Shown here: piece by piece, positions 1 to 10,931 of the stretch
Numbering within the stretch: position 1 is the first letter of the stretch
Layout: each line of letters begins with the position of its first letter
Translations under genes and position numbers: made by a program
The notes under the pieces: generated by a model
The model's input: the letters and a program-made list of their open reading frames with translations, nothing else
What the model was told of the DNA's origin: nothing
Database searches by the model: none
Assembly: GCA_949752735.1 (NCBI GenBank)
Contig: OX457041.1
Location: 24,223,027-24,287,026, forward strand
Length of the DNA: 64,000 nucleotides
Direction: 5' to 3'
From: Lumbricus terrestris
Taxonomy: Eukaryota; Annelida; Clitellata; Crassiclitellata; Lumbricidae

Positions 1-415
1 TGGAGGGGTGGGGGCGGTGGAATGGGGGGTGGGGGCTGAGTGGGGTGATGGGGTGGAGGGGCGGTGGAGGTCGAGGGGAGGAGGGGGAGGGGTGTGGAGT
101 GGGTGGGGTGGAACGGGGGTGGAGTGGTTGGATGGGTGTGGGAGTGGGGCGGGGGTGGTGGTGGGGTGGGGTGGAGGTGGGGCGGGGTTGTGAAGTGGGG
201 GAGGTGTGACGTGGGCGGTGGGATGGGGGGATGAGGTTGGAGGGTTGGTGGTGGAGGTGGGGGTGGAAGTGGGGGGTCCGAAAACCCAAATTTCTCGCGT
301 GGCGTACCGGTGGAGGTCGAAGTGTGGTGGGGTGTGGTGGGTGTGGTGCTGTGGGGTTGTGACCGGAGCGGGTCGAATCCTGAATTTCCCGGGCAACGCC
401 GGGTACCCCAGCTAG
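1..415 (+). mobile_element. Helitron-like element, 3' end (left-truncated by window)
   Basis: G-rich sequence built on GGTGGAGGT and TGGGGTG words ends in a GC hairpin (CCCGGGCAACGCCGGG, about 388-403), a short spacer and CTAG at 412-415, followed by T. A hairpin close to a CTAG end with a following T is the known 3' terminus of Helitron-type elements. The body shares the blocks AAAACCCAAATTTC and GTACCGGTGGAGGTCG with the copy near 63.5-63.86 kb, so the two are one family. No Rep/helicase coding sequence is visible, so the element is non-autonomous or truncated. Confidence 0.55.
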
Positions 416-1085
416 TAATATATAATATATAAGTGATGGAGAGATAAAGATGGACAAACATACATACCCACATGCAGAGATAAAGATATGCAAAGACACA
501 TGCATAGATATATAAAGATATGCAACCACACATGCATGCAGATATAGATAAGAATATACAAAGCAGGATTAAACAACGCAGCGATGTGAGGAGCACAGCA
601 GTATTGTTGATTCCGTGATAAAACTCGTCCTTGTTGACTGGGTCGATCACCTCTGCAGCAGCCCAGCAGCCATGCGCCGAACCGGTTGACTTCTTCCCTC
701 AATATAAATTATATAGTCACTGATCCTAATAGGTAGGAGTCAGATAAGCAGCATATATATATTATAGCAGATATATATATCTATAAATATATATAAATAT
801 ATATATATAAATATCGTATATATATATACGATAAATAGAAGGTCGAAGCGTCAGATTTCGGTTTGGTTTGTTGCTATTTAACGACACTGTCATTTCAAAG
901 ATGATTAGTGTCTCCCTCCTCCTTTATCCAGGCTTTGGACTGGCACTGGCAGAGCATACGAACAGTGGCGGAGTTTAGCGTTCGCTGTCACCGTTGACTG
1001 TGTAATAAATGATATTGACCTCTACCGGTCATTTTTGGTCAGAATGAGTCAAAGGGAAGGTGGGGCCGGGGGGTTAAGACCCTAG
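416..1085. other. AT-rich spacer without recognisable gene
   Basis: Contains AT microsatellite around 750-835 and imperfect ATGCA/GATA words. No exon, RNA gene or clear transposon end was recognised. Confidence 0.5.
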
Positions 1086-1646
1086 TCTTTCTTACGACCC
1101 CACAGTAAAGTCTTCATTGTACATCCCTTCTTTTCCTTCGGACTTGAAATAGTCCCTCGCTGGTAAAGGGTCAGCCACTCGGATCCTCTGTCTCCACATT
1201 GTTACTTTGACCAGCTCATCCGGCTTCAGCTTGAGATGTTTCAGGTCCTGATGGATCATGTCCCGTCCATCTCTTCTTCTGCCGTCCCCGACTGCGCTGT
1301 CCCTGTACCGCCGCCTTCGTTATTCTTTTGATATGCTGGGATCCTCCACTCGCTCCACATGAACATACCATCTCAGTCTGGCCTCTTGTGTCTTGTCGGA
1401 TATATATACAGGCCACTCCTACTTTCCTTCTTATGTTCTTATTTCTCCTTCTTATGTTCTCATTTTTCTCTGCTTGTCTTTCAACGAAATCCCATGTATC
1501 CATCGCAGCATTATCATTTCCGTTCTCTCCACAAGCTCCTCCTCTATTCTTCTCAGCGTCCACGCTTCCGCTCCGTAAATCAGCACAGATCTTATCATTG
1601 TCTTATATAATCTTTCCCTTGAGAAGAACTGTGATCTTAGGGTCAC

Positions 1647-2507
1647 CATGGGCGGAGACCTAGGAGGGACAGGGGGGACGGTCCCCCCAAAGAAAGTGTT
1701 GGGGGGACGGCCCATGCATTTGTCCCCCCAATGTTTCAGGGTGAAGCCTTTTTTTAGCGGCGAAAAAAAAATTCGTCAAGATTTTGGCCACACGACTACT
1801 AAAAAAAGTCATTAACACTTTTTTGGCGGCGAAAACAGAAAAATTTCGTCAAGATTTCGGCCGGATGACTAAAAAAAAAAGGTCATCAACTTTTTTGGCG
1901 GCGAAAATAGAAATATTTTGTCAAGATTTCGGCCGGATGACTAAAAAAAAAAAAGTCATCAACTTTTTGGGCGGCGAAAATAGAAATATTTCGTCAAGAT
2001 TTCTGCCGGATGACTAAAAAAAAAGTCATCAACTTTTTGGGCGGCGAAAATAGAAATATTTTGTCAAGATTTCGGCCGGATGACTAAAAAAAAAAAAAAA
2101 AGTCATCAACTTTTTGGGCGGCGAAAATAGAAATATTTCGTCAAGATTTCGGCCGGATGACTAAAAAAAAAAAGTCATCAACTTTTTGGGCGGCGAAAAT
2201 AGAAATATTTTGTCAAGATTTCGGCCGGATGACTAAAAAAAAGTCATCAACTTTTTGGGCGGCGAAAATAGAAATATTTTGTCAAGATTTCGGCCGGATG
2301 ACTAAAAAAAAAAGTCATCAACTTTTGGGCGGCGAAAATAGAAATATTTCGTCAAGATTTCGGCCGGATGACTAAAAAAAAAAGTCATCAACTTTTTTGG
2401 CATCGAAAATAAATTTTTTCCCGAGATTTCACCGGTCGTCAGAAATTTTTCTGAAAATCTCGCGTCTTTCCGTCCCCCCCAATTCTCGGCCCAGGTCTCC
2501 GCCTATG
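1647..2507. mobile_element. hAT-like MITE, CATGGGCGGAGACC TIR, 8-bp TSD
   Basis: The left end CATGGGCGGAGACC and right end GGTCTCCGCCTATG are inverted repeats with one mismatch. The flanks carry an exact 8-bp duplication AGGGTCAC (1639-1646 and 2508-2515), the signature length of hAT transposition. The interior has no transposase. It holds a tandem array of a roughly 70-bp module (see 1785-2400) and C/G-rich blocks near both ends. It sits inside the minus-strand LINE, so it inserted later. Confidence 0.85.
1785..2400 (+). repeat. Minisatellite of ~70 bp units with internal GATGACT-poly(A)-GTCATC palindrome
   Basis: The GATGACT word recurs at 1864, 1936, 2009, 2079, 2156, 2228, 2297 and 2367 (periods 69-77). 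Each unit holds GGCGGCGAAAATAGAAATAT, a CGTCAAGATTTCGGCC-like block, and then GATGACT, an A-run of variable length, and GTCATC, which can pair as a short stem. Period differences come mostly from the A-run length. Related units occur in other TIR families in this window. Confidence 0.9.
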
Positions 2508-3527
2508 AGGGTCACACAACATGCCAGATAGATCCCTCCATTTCTGTCAAGCTGTTTTTATCATGTTTTTGATATCCTGCTCGCTCCGTCTTTAGCATGC
2601 ATTATTGATCCCAAGTATTTGAAATTTTCCACCTACTTTCCATCACCATCCACCACCAGTAAAACTTCATCTGATCTTGAACATATCTTATGCAGTCTCA
2701 GTTTTACTGGCGTTTATTTTGAGGACTTACTCTATACAATGTCTTTTGTCAATTTACTGGTGAAGTTTGTCTGAGCAATCGCTGATTGCTGAAACATCAG
2801 CCAAAATTTTAATGAAGTCGTCTGCGTGCAGCATCTAACATGGTAACTCTCTCCAGATGTTTTCTGATACTGCGTCCATGACAATGATGAATAGCAGTGG
2901 GCTCAGGCATGATCCCTGATGTAATCCAACCCGTATTTCGAACTCTACCGTGCCTCCAGCTCTGCATCTCACCGAGATGCGTGCCCCGTCACAAATCGAC
3001 ATTATCAGCCGCACGATCTTTTCGTTACCATTTTCTTCCGCAGACTTCAGTATACCAACTCCCCCGGTCGGCACTCTATCAAAAGTCTTCTACAGGTCCA
3101 CAAAGGTCCAGTATCTTTTGGCGTTTCCCTCTATTGGACCTTTTTCCGTATCTGTCTAAATATGAATATTGCATCTGTCGTGCCCCTACCCTCCATGAAG
3201 CCAAACTCGTTATCCTGTATCTTGTTGACCTGCTGTCTAATCCGATGTTCGATCACTCTTTCATACGCCCAACGCTACATAAATCGACTCCTCCCCCACC
3301 GCGGATTTTTCAACAATTCTCATGCTGCCAAAACCCAGTTTGATCCCCATCTTGGTGTATATCGTTTTCCGTCTTGAAACGATTCACTCTTCCCCGAACT
3401 CTTCAGTCTTCACGTATACCTCCATACTTCATCCATATATCGGATACTTGTCTACAAATAAAATTATGCGTTATTGGTAAGCACGTTAAAAAAGTGCGTG
3501 TTATGTAATAATTATGTATTAGTCCGT

Positions 3528-3592
3528 GTTTAATCTAGACGTCTGTGGGGCGGGGAAGATCCCCAGGATTGACATTACCCCCAGAAAAATTT
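3528..3592 (+). mobile_element. Fragment of a GTTTAATCTAG-terminal repeat family
   Basis: Starts GTTTAATCTAGACGTCTGTGG and then G-rich sequence. The same start, slightly diverged, begins the repeat at 48572, and the inverted form closes the copies at 17590 and 48988. Only the first ~65 bases are seen here. Confidence 0.45.
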
Positions 3593-3701
3593 GACAAAAT
3601 GACATTGGTTTTTAGATGCTGTTTTCATTATTTGTTTTACATGAGGTGTGTCGTAATATACATGTAGCGCGATATTATTCATTATGACATGATTATAATT
3701 A

Positions 3702-3870
3702 CCCGGTGTTGCCCGAAGAAATGTTTGTTTTTCGCTGAGCGAAATTCGCTCCACCAACCCAGCACCACACCGTCCCACTCGTCTCGGGTAGCCGTCGTTT
3801 TTCGCCTCCACAGCCTCCCATCACACCACGCCCCATACACCGACCCACTTTCCACCCTCTCACGATCAAA
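3702..3870 (-). mobile_element. Possible Helitron-like 3' fragment (minus strand)
   Basis: Read on the minus strand the segment ends in a hairpin-like CGGGCAACACCGGGTAA and is preceded by G/T-rich words like those in the copies at the window edges. The CTAG terminus is not preserved, so the call is weak. Confidence 0.3.
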
Positions 3871-3946
3871 ATATTAATCATGCCCATGAACTTTGAACGA
3901 CCTTCGCCTCATCAATGTGCTTATGTCTGCAGTCCTATCCTCCTCG

Positions 3947-4096
<150 letters not shown>

Positions 4097-4479
4097 GAAG
4101 CATGCATAGGTTACAAAGAAAGGGCAACAACTTCTGTAGCGCTACTTTAAATTAAAAAAAGTGCTCGAACATTTATTGGATGCTTTTTAGTGAAGGACGC
4201 CATGCCAGTTCATTGAAAAGCACAGCAATGTGTAATCGATATGTGTAATCGATATCTGTCCTCTGGTTTTAATATTTACCTGTCCCAATTAATTTATTTT
4301 TAGACTATCCTTCTCTACCTGTTTGTTTCATCTGCCTTCCTGCCCGTTTGCCTGTGTGCTCTGCCTGTCTATCTTTAGACGTATACCCATTAATTCTTTC
4401 CTGGCTTTTCTGTCTTCATACATGTATATATCTGCTTCCCTGTCCGCCTGTATCGATCCGTCTGTCCCTCTGTCTCTGT

Positions 4480-5045
<566 letters not shown>

Positions 5046-5578
5046 GTGTGACCGTACATGTAATTGTGTGCGTGGGTGGAAGTGAGCGTTTACTTTACAG
5101 TCGGCCAATAAGCGACGTCCTCTCTTCCGATGATTTATGCTAATCCGCTCCCGCTGGTTCCCTGCTTTCCGGCGCACGGCCTTCGACGACAGGCGCTACA
5201 TAAATTTGTCATTACTCTCGGTCGACGGCAGAGGGAGCTTTGTGCTTCGTTTGGTCGGTGGGTGGGTCGGTGGGTGGGTCGGTTGGTGTGAGCATTCGCA
5301 TCCACTTCTCGTCTATGGCGGAATTTAATTTGGCAGTCTTCCTATATTGCCCCCGACAAACCCCGAACAAAGGCAGCCATGTTGTTTTTTAGATTTGCGT
5401 CGTCTGCTGCGTACGTTTGGCGCCAAAATCCACAACTGTTGACCGGACGTGCTAGCAACTCGATACAATGACAGATCCCGTGGTTGTGCGTGTAACGGCT
5501 TTAGCGCATTTTTATGAGAGCATCGAGTTATAGGACTGCAGTGACCGACTTCCGGTGCTGGGTATTTGAGGTGTAAAG

Positions 5579-5580
<2 letters not shown>

Positions 5581-5619
<39 letters not shown>

Positions 5620-5645
5620 CCATTCATATGATATATATATATATC
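5581..5645. repeat. (TA)n microsatellite
   Basis: TA tract with a short interruption, next to the SINE that follows. Confidence 0.95.
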
Positions 5646-5706
5646 GTATGAATGACTGTGTAAATCTAGGAGGCTTTTTCAGATTTATTGCTGAACGCAA
5701 GAACAA

Positions 5707-5930
5707 GGGGTGCGGTGGTGTAGTGGGTATGTTCGTTGCCTTGCAGCCGTAGGGTTGCAGGTTCGAATCCACCTCGCGTCGCTGCGTAGGGACTTTGGGC
5801 AAGTCCTTCACTCACAATTGCTCAGCGCTTCGGCGTGAAACTCCGATTCAGTGTCTGCGCTGTAGTCGGGAGCACCTCTGAATAGAGGTTTGAAGGGGCG
5901 CTATAATAGGTGCACATACAAACAAACAGG
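5707..5930 (+). mobile_element. tRNA-derived SINE
   Basis: Starts GGGGTGCGGTGGTGTAGTGG, which contains an A-box-like TGGTGTAGTGG. A B-box GGTTCGAATCC follows at 5760-5770. The body contains GGGCAAGTCCTTCACTC and TTCGGCGTGAAACTCCGAT, then AAGGGGCGCTATAA, and it ends in an ACAAAC tail. Four other long copies of this family lie in the window, two on each strand. The RNA polymerase III promoter boxes are visible; whether this copy is active is unknown. Confidence 0.9.
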
Positions 5931-6583
5931 CTTAATTAATCAATTAATTCGCATTTTAATGCATTGCTCTTTCAGACGGAACGAACCGGAACCACGTCCT
6001 GCGGCCTGCCTTGCTTCCTTCCTTTCGCCATTAAAAAATAACTTAGTTAGGGCCTACTTTACGTTTTCAGTAAAGAATAACTAAGCATGCAACTTCAAAT
6101 TAATTTAATTGATTTATAATATAATAGCCATAACCCTGTTTTTGTATGTTTTAAAACAATGGTTGAGATTTAAGTCAATTAACTCTTTGAAACCCTTCAA
6201 CAACAGTTACAGTTCTGAATTTGTTCAGTTTCGGACCTTTCGATATAAAAAGTTAAATGAATTGATCGAGCGAATAAACTACGAATGAAAATTTGAACAT
6301 TGAAATGAATTGATTGAATGAATCAATGAATGCATTACTGACTGAATGCATAGGCTGCTTCGCAAAATTAATGCATTCTAGACTTTCTGAAGTGATTAAT
6401 ACATATAAGTTCAAACTGAAATAATTATTAGGCTTAAGTGGTTTATTAAGCAGAAGTCTATATCTTTCACTAGGCACTAATTACCTCACTGAAATGATTG
6501 ACAGAGCGAACGAATTGAATAATTATGTCAGTTTATTTTATAAAATGCGTCTTTGCATGAAAAATCGATTGATTAACTAATTA

Positions 6584-6584
<1 letters not shown>

Positions 6585-6620
<36 letters not shown>

Positions 6621-6650
6621 CTGACTGACTGACTGACTGATTGATTGATT
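6585..6650. repeat. (GATT)n/(GACT)n microsatellite
   Basis: GATT repeats change to GACT repeats and back within about 65 bases. Confidence 0.95.
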
Positions 6651-6735
6651 GGTCCATATGTAGGACCTTAGGTCTATAATTATATTAATTTCGTTATAGT
6701 CCGCTGTATATTTTGCTAATCTGTCCTGTTGGCAG

Positions 6736-6916
6736 TTTCACTCTCAAGTACAGTTTCACCGAAGGAATTTGGATCAATATTAAATTCAGTGCAGGTTTCA
6801 CGAGCCCAGCAGACGACTATTCCCGCCAGTCGAATTTTTATAGCGCGACATCGCTGGAATCTCTTTTGCAACCAACTATGAAATCAACAATGAGGACGAC
6901 TATAATACAACGGAGG
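6736..6916 (+). pseudogene. Damaged C-terminal part of a CUB-domain exon (gene 1)
   Basis: After the acceptor CTGTTGGCAG the frame with ttc at 6737 reads like the last strands of a CUB domain (key residues G-I-W-I-N-I-K-F near 6758-6784). A second frame, one base off, from 6844 reads G-I-S-F-A-T-N-Y-E-I, matching the usual CUB ending (G-F-x-A-x-Y). It runs to a G|GTCTGA donor at 6916/6917 in phase 1, the phase used between all CUB modules downstream. No single frame spans both parts, so there is an indel between about 6820 and 6856, either real or an assembly error. The first half of this CUB was not found upstream. Confidence 0.5.
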
Positions 6917-7129
6917 GTCTGACATGGTGAACAATTAATACGATTTATATAGCGCCATCGTGTTAAATAGACGGACAGCAAACGACCGCAATTGAGATCC
7001 GGTTGTACCCCCTCAGCCCGGCAATGATTCCTATACCGTCCTATTGTCCGGCAGAGTCCACTGTTCAGGAAAGGGGGTGCGTGTGGGTTTTAGACGATGC
7101 GCGCCCTGACGTTGTTTATGTCTTTGCAG

Positions 7130-7310
7130 CCTGCGAGTGCATCATTTATGACGTCAAGCAGAGGGTGCGAGGCGTCTTCACGTCGCCGAGTTTTCCGGTT
7201 CTCTATTCGGCCAACATCAACTGCATCCTTTACACGTTCATCGGGCGACCGAACCACATCGTCCAGCTCACCTTCCTTCACTTCGATCTTCCGTTGCCTC
7301 TCACCACAAA
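7130..7310 (+). CDS. CUB 1, N-terminal half exon (SOL-1-like multi-CUB protein)
   Basis: The acceptor TCTTTGCAG precedes 7130 and the donor GTACGT follows 7310. The exon enters in phase 1 (cc + tgc) and leaves in phase 2. The reading frame shows the first CUB cysteine (C-E-C), G-V-F-T-S-P-S-F-P, the second cysteine in N-I-N-C-I-L-Y, and then the strand ending before the central phase 2 intron. CUB domains are extracellular beta-sandwich modules for protein binding. The partner exon is at 9397-9605; joining the split codon aa|a gives Lys and keeps the frame open. The intron between them (about 2.1 kb) holds three inverted-repeat elements. Confidence 0.85.
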
Positions 7311-7349
7311 GTACGTTGTCATCTCTGCTGAGAAAAATATTGCGCACAA

Positions 7350-7351
7350 AC

Positions 7352-7382
<31 letters not shown>

Positions 7383-7396
7383 TATATATATATATT
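7350..7396. repeat. (TA)n microsatellite
   Basis: TA tract just inside the intron after the CUB 1 first-half exon. Confidence 0.95.
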
Positions 7397-7430
7397 ATAT
7401 AGCCATGCACCTTCGTTAATCCAGGGACTA

Positions 7431-7795
7431 ATAGCGAAGGAATATGAAGCCGCAACCTCTCAGCCAATCAGAGATCGTGTTTACGGATGCGTCGAAGGCG
7501 ATTTTTGTGACGTATATCCGGGTAATCGGCAGTGCAATTTCAAACAGAGTCGCCGAAAATTGCGTCTAAATTTGCGTGTCACGCCAATCACAAAGCACTT
7601 CATTAGAACACATTTTTATAGTTCGCAAGTTCTCTTTATCATTGAATTGATTCGTTTTCGCTACGACAGTGGTCAACAAAATAAACTGGAATGATCGATT
7701 GAGGTCTACCCTGAAAAAATTCGAATACAAAAGCTCTCCCAACAATAATCTAGGTCAATGACCAAATTTTCGTCGGCTTCATATTCCTTCGATAT
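7431..7795. mobile_element. MITE with CGAAGGAATATGAAGCCG inverted ends
   Basis: CGAAGGAATATGAAGCCG at 7435-7452 is repeated as its exact reverse complement at 7774-7791; AATA just outside extends the match. The ~350-bp interior has no coding sequence. A target duplication could not be fixed, so the superfamily is unknown. Confidence 0.7.
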
Positions 7796-7822
7796 TACAT
7801 GTAGCCCCAGGTTAGCCTTATA

Positions 7823-8638
7823 GGGGAGAGCGGGGCATAACGGGACACTTAAGGCATTTTGAAGTTTACTTCATATAATTAATAAGAAATCAGTGCTTTT
7901 TCGTACTCACATTATGCATGCATATATAACGTACGACATCGACTAGAAAAATTTACGTGGGGCCTAAGCATCAACCACACAGGAGATACAAATTTTTTGC
8001 CAACAGGTCCCAAAATCTCGTTATGCCCCACCACCTGAGGTAAAATGGGATACCTATCCCATTATGCCCATAACATGCAAAATTCTTTGCTTTCAAAAAA
8101 GTGTCACATATTTTTTATTATTGCTCGTTTTGTAATGTAAACACTGATTGAGACGTGAGGGGTAATTAGAACCCATAAAAATTAAAATTAGAACTCATAA
8201 AAAATTAAAATATGAGAAATATGGAAAAAAACTGCTGCAGAATCATTAAATGGGGCAAAATGGGATATATGTATCCAATTATGCCCCCAATTGGCCCCAA
8301 TAGTAAATCCGCCATTTTGACATAAAATACTGAACTTGTACAAATTTTCATATGGAAATATATGACTTTATATATTACCCTACACATGGATGGTTTAAGC
8401 TAAATTTAATATAGCTGCACTGTTTTTAGACAATTTTTGAATTATGAACGTACCTTATATGGGAGAGCGTGAAAATCATAAATATTGTAAGACGCTTCGG
8501 AATCGAAAATGCTTTCGTCCTTCACCTTCAAAGATGCATTACTTCCGTTTGAATTTTTTTGTGGTATTTTTAAAGTAAGATCGACAATAATGAAGTTTCC
8601 CGTTATGCCCCGCTATCCCATTATGCCCCGCTCTCCCC
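7823..8638. mobile_element. Non-autonomous TIR element, GGGGAGAGCGGGGCATAA ends, TA flanks
   Basis: The left end GGGGAGAGCGGGGCATAACG and the right end TTATGCCCCGCTCTCCCC are inverted repeats. TA lies on both sides (7821-7822 and 8639-8640). The interior repeats CCCATTATGCCC/GGGGCAAAATGGGA-like words, in effect extra copies of the end sequence. No transposase frame was seen. The TA target suggests a Tc1/mariner or ISL2EU-like relation; this is inference. Confidence 0.75.
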
Positions 8639-8986
8639 TATGTCTGGTGTGATATTAGCAGAGCTGATCTCACACCACCTGCTCTAATATACATTTCAAC
8701 CTAACACAGTCGAAAGTTATCAGGATATCTTACAAGGTTTAAAAGAATTACAATGAAAATTAATGAAAAAAATTGCTTTCTGAGAGACTCCTGCGAGTTT
8801 ATTCGAATACTTCCCAGCATTTACAGTACCGGTACTGAATAGAGTGCATCATTGTTAATGATGCACATACCTAAGTCGCATACCTACTTATTTGCTTCCT
8901 ATGCCTATCTTAGTTCCTTACTAACTATATAAAATTCACTCACTCGGTGACCCGCTCACTGACACTCACACACCCACGCTCATTCA

Positions 8987-9214
8987 ATAAGCGAGTTCAC
9001 CATCTCAGTGACCTTTCGTGCGCGCGTGCGCAGTGGTCAAGGTCAATGCTACAATAGATGGTGTATATACCAAAAGTTCGGAAAATTAATGACTCGCGCA
9101 TTGCGAATTTGTAATCTTTAGGCTACAATAATATATTCAACATCTATTGTAGCACTGACCTTGAATACTGCGCACGCGCACGCGAAAGGTCACTGAGATG
9201 GTGAACCCGCTTAT
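8987..9214. mobile_element. Long-palindrome element (arms ~70 bp)
   Basis: The arm ATAAGCGAGTTCACCATCTC at 8987 is repeated inverted up to 9214, including CAGTGACCTTTCG, the GCGCGTGCGCA block, GGTCAAGG and the CTACAATAGATG end. The arms cover about 8987-9062 and 9140-9214, around a ~75-bp loop. This is a MITE-like fold. No target duplication was confirmed. Confidence 0.75.
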
Positions 9215-9219
9215 GATAC

Positions 9220-9360
9220 ACTGACACAATCACACTGACACACTCACAGACTGAAACATTGACACACTATAGCACACTGACACACATGCACGCACGCACG
9301 TTCACTCGCTTACACTTGCTTTACTCACTCACTCACTCACTCGCACTCACTATATTATAT
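9220..9360. repeat. Imperfect CACT/CACA repeat tract
   Basis: Degenerate CACTCACT, GACACA and GCACGCACG words immediately upstream of the CUB 1 second-half exon. Confidence 0.8.
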
Positions 9361-9396
9361 TCGCTGACTCACGCACTCGTGCACTTGCTTGTGCAG

Positions 9397-9605
9397 ATGT
9401 TCGCATTTCGTGCGCTTGTTCCTCGACCTTGACCGACCGGAAGTGAACGAACAGAATCGTTGGAGTTACGAACTGTGCGGAAATCTATCGATGATCCAGA
9501 CGCAGTACTACTCGTCGACTCCCAGCCTCACCCTCGAATTCCACACGGACAGCGTCCAGGGAAACTACACGGGGTTTCGAGGAAACTACGAGTTCCTTGA
9601 TAAAG
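9397..9605 (+). CDS. CUB 1, C-terminal half exon
   Basis: The acceptor GCTTGTGCAG ends at 9396 and the donor GTAACG begins at 9606. It enters in phase 2 and leaves in phase 1. The frame begins with the third CUB cysteine (C-S-H-F-V-R), has the fourth in E-L-C-G-N, then L-T-L-E-F-H-T-D and the closing G-F-R-G-N-Y-E-F. With 7130-7310 this makes a complete four-cysteine CUB domain. The exon is more GC-rich than the introns around it. The following intron runs to 15261. Confidence 0.88.
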
Positions 9606-9888
9606 GTAACGTACTCAGAGCTCTACTAATAGATCTATCCTGCTTTGGCCTCTGCAGCAAACACGGCATCTCGCAGTCTTCCTTCATCTTTCTCTCGAGT
9701 CTCGCCTCATCGTGTCCTGCCTTTTTCTCTCGAGGTTGCTCGACCCGCCATATGGGAGTGCTTCTGAAAGAATCTTGGACGGGAGAACTGACTTATAAAT
9801 GGTCAAATCTTCAGCAGCCTACAATCAACAGCTCCATTTTGACGAAAGTCTCAATTTTATTTCATACAGCTCTTAACTTAGTCTTAAG

Positions 9889-10223
9889 CATGGGCGGAGA
9901 CTTAGGGGGGGGGGCAAGGGGACGGACACCTCAATGCATCTGTCCCAAATGGTTAAGTGTTAGGACACGCACATTTGATGAATATAGTAAGAGATTTTCG
10001 AGGAAACGACGAAAGGACTTTAAAAAAAGGTCATGGTTCGTTTTTCTGATTTTCGACCAAATGACTAAATAAAAAAAGGTTGTCAGAAAAAATTCGTCAA
10101 TGAAAATGGAAAATGTCGACGGTCGGCGACTCAGCCGTTCGCTCAAAATGTCGCGCCTCAGCGATTGTCCTTCGGCCGCTCGTTCGTCCAACCCAACTTT
10201 CTTGGACCAAGTCTCCGCCTATG
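9889..10223. mobile_element. hAT-like MITE, CATGGGCGGAGACTTAGG family
   Basis: Left CATGGGCGGAGACTTAG and right AAGTCTCCGCCTATG are inverted. The 8-bp flanks are GTCTTAAG and ATCTTAAG (one mismatch). This is the same TIR family as 1647-2507, but the body is shorter, with only one diverged unit of the GACTAAA/GTCA module (about 10015-10105). Confidence 0.8.
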
Positions 10224-10767
10224 ATCTTAAGTGTAACCAAGCGTCTGACAAATCTTTGTTTCGGAGTCCAACGCCACAGTGGGACATATTTGTCCGACTA
10301 TTTGCGTCCTCTTTGGGTTATCCATAATCCATGCATCTGGCAATCCTAGCCATAACTTAAGTCCGATGCATTCTGGATGGGCCTACAGCTCAATGATTCA
10401 GTTATTACAATCCGATAATAATTATAGTCAGGCATGACTCAATTAGAATTTTTAATAAGTTCTGTGTAGGCCCTAGAGTTATTCTCTTGTAACCTGAGTG
10501 TAGCCTACTATCGGAAACTGAATAGGGCCTATAATTATTATAGAGGCCTCAGCCTCTACGGCTGTTTCAACGTTTCGTTGATTCTAAAATGTCTTCTGAT
10601 TTCAAAATGGCGGTGGAAAATATTGCAACACAATAAACGTCATTTCTCGACCAGTACCAAACAAACTAATATAAGCTATAGGCCTGTTATTATAGTTTGT
10701 CTATGATCCGTCCAGAAAATGTATGCACTCATTATGTGATTAGTTGGCTTAAGTATCCATGCTTTAG
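10224..10767. other. Intronic sequence, nothing recognised
   Basis: Intron between CUB 1 and CUB 2. Several AGGCCT words; no exon or transposon end was recognised. Confidence 0.5.
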
Positions 10768-10775
10768 CGTACCGG

Positions 10776-10923
10776 CATAGGCGCAACCACCCTATGGGAC
10801 CCACGGGACGCGTCCCCCCAACTTTTGAGTGGTCCCATTGACTTTATCATTATGGTCCCCCCCAACTTTTAGGACGTGATTCATTTGGTCCCCCCCAACT
10901 TTTAGGACGTGATTGCGCCTATG
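10776..10923. mobile_element. Short hAT-like MITE, CATAGGCGCAA TIR, exact 8-bp TSD
   Basis: The left end CATAGGCGCAACCAC and the right end GTGATTGCGCCTATG are inverted repeats. The flanks CGTACCGG at 10768-10775 and 10924-10931 are identical. The 148-bp body carries a directly repeated CCCCCCAACTTTTAGGACGTG block. Confidence 0.85.
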
Positions 10924-10931
10924 CGTACCGG

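Larger units (their letters stand above)
1086..3430 (-). pseudogene. Degenerate non-LTR retrotransposon (LINE) reverse transcriptase, interrupted
   Basis: On the minus strand, fragments of a non-LTR retrotransposon Pol are readable in several frames. At 2835-3074 the reverse transcriptase motif with G-L-H-Q-G-S and L-S-P-L-L-F is present. At 1452-1715 there is the C-terminal segment with Y-G-A-E-A-W-T-L. At 1216-1400 there is the terminal R-S-R-G-R-Q-K-K-R-W stretch. The order from high to low coordinate fits one minus-strand copy. The frame is broken many times and an unrelated TIR element (1647-2507) splits it, so it is dead. The endonuclease part was not recognised. Clade assignment (RTE-like or another ADD-type LINE) is uncertain. 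Confidence 0.7.

Noticed and set aside
5137..5328. Open frame of 63 codons considered as an upstream CUB or signal-peptide exon
   Set aside because: No CUB motif, no convincing hydrophobic leader, and it ends in a GGTGGGTCGGT repeat.
5716..5770. Candidate tRNA gene from A-box and B-box matches
   Set aside because: The sequence lacks a full cloverleaf, occurs as many copies with a shared 3' body and ACAAAC tail, and is therefore a SINE head.
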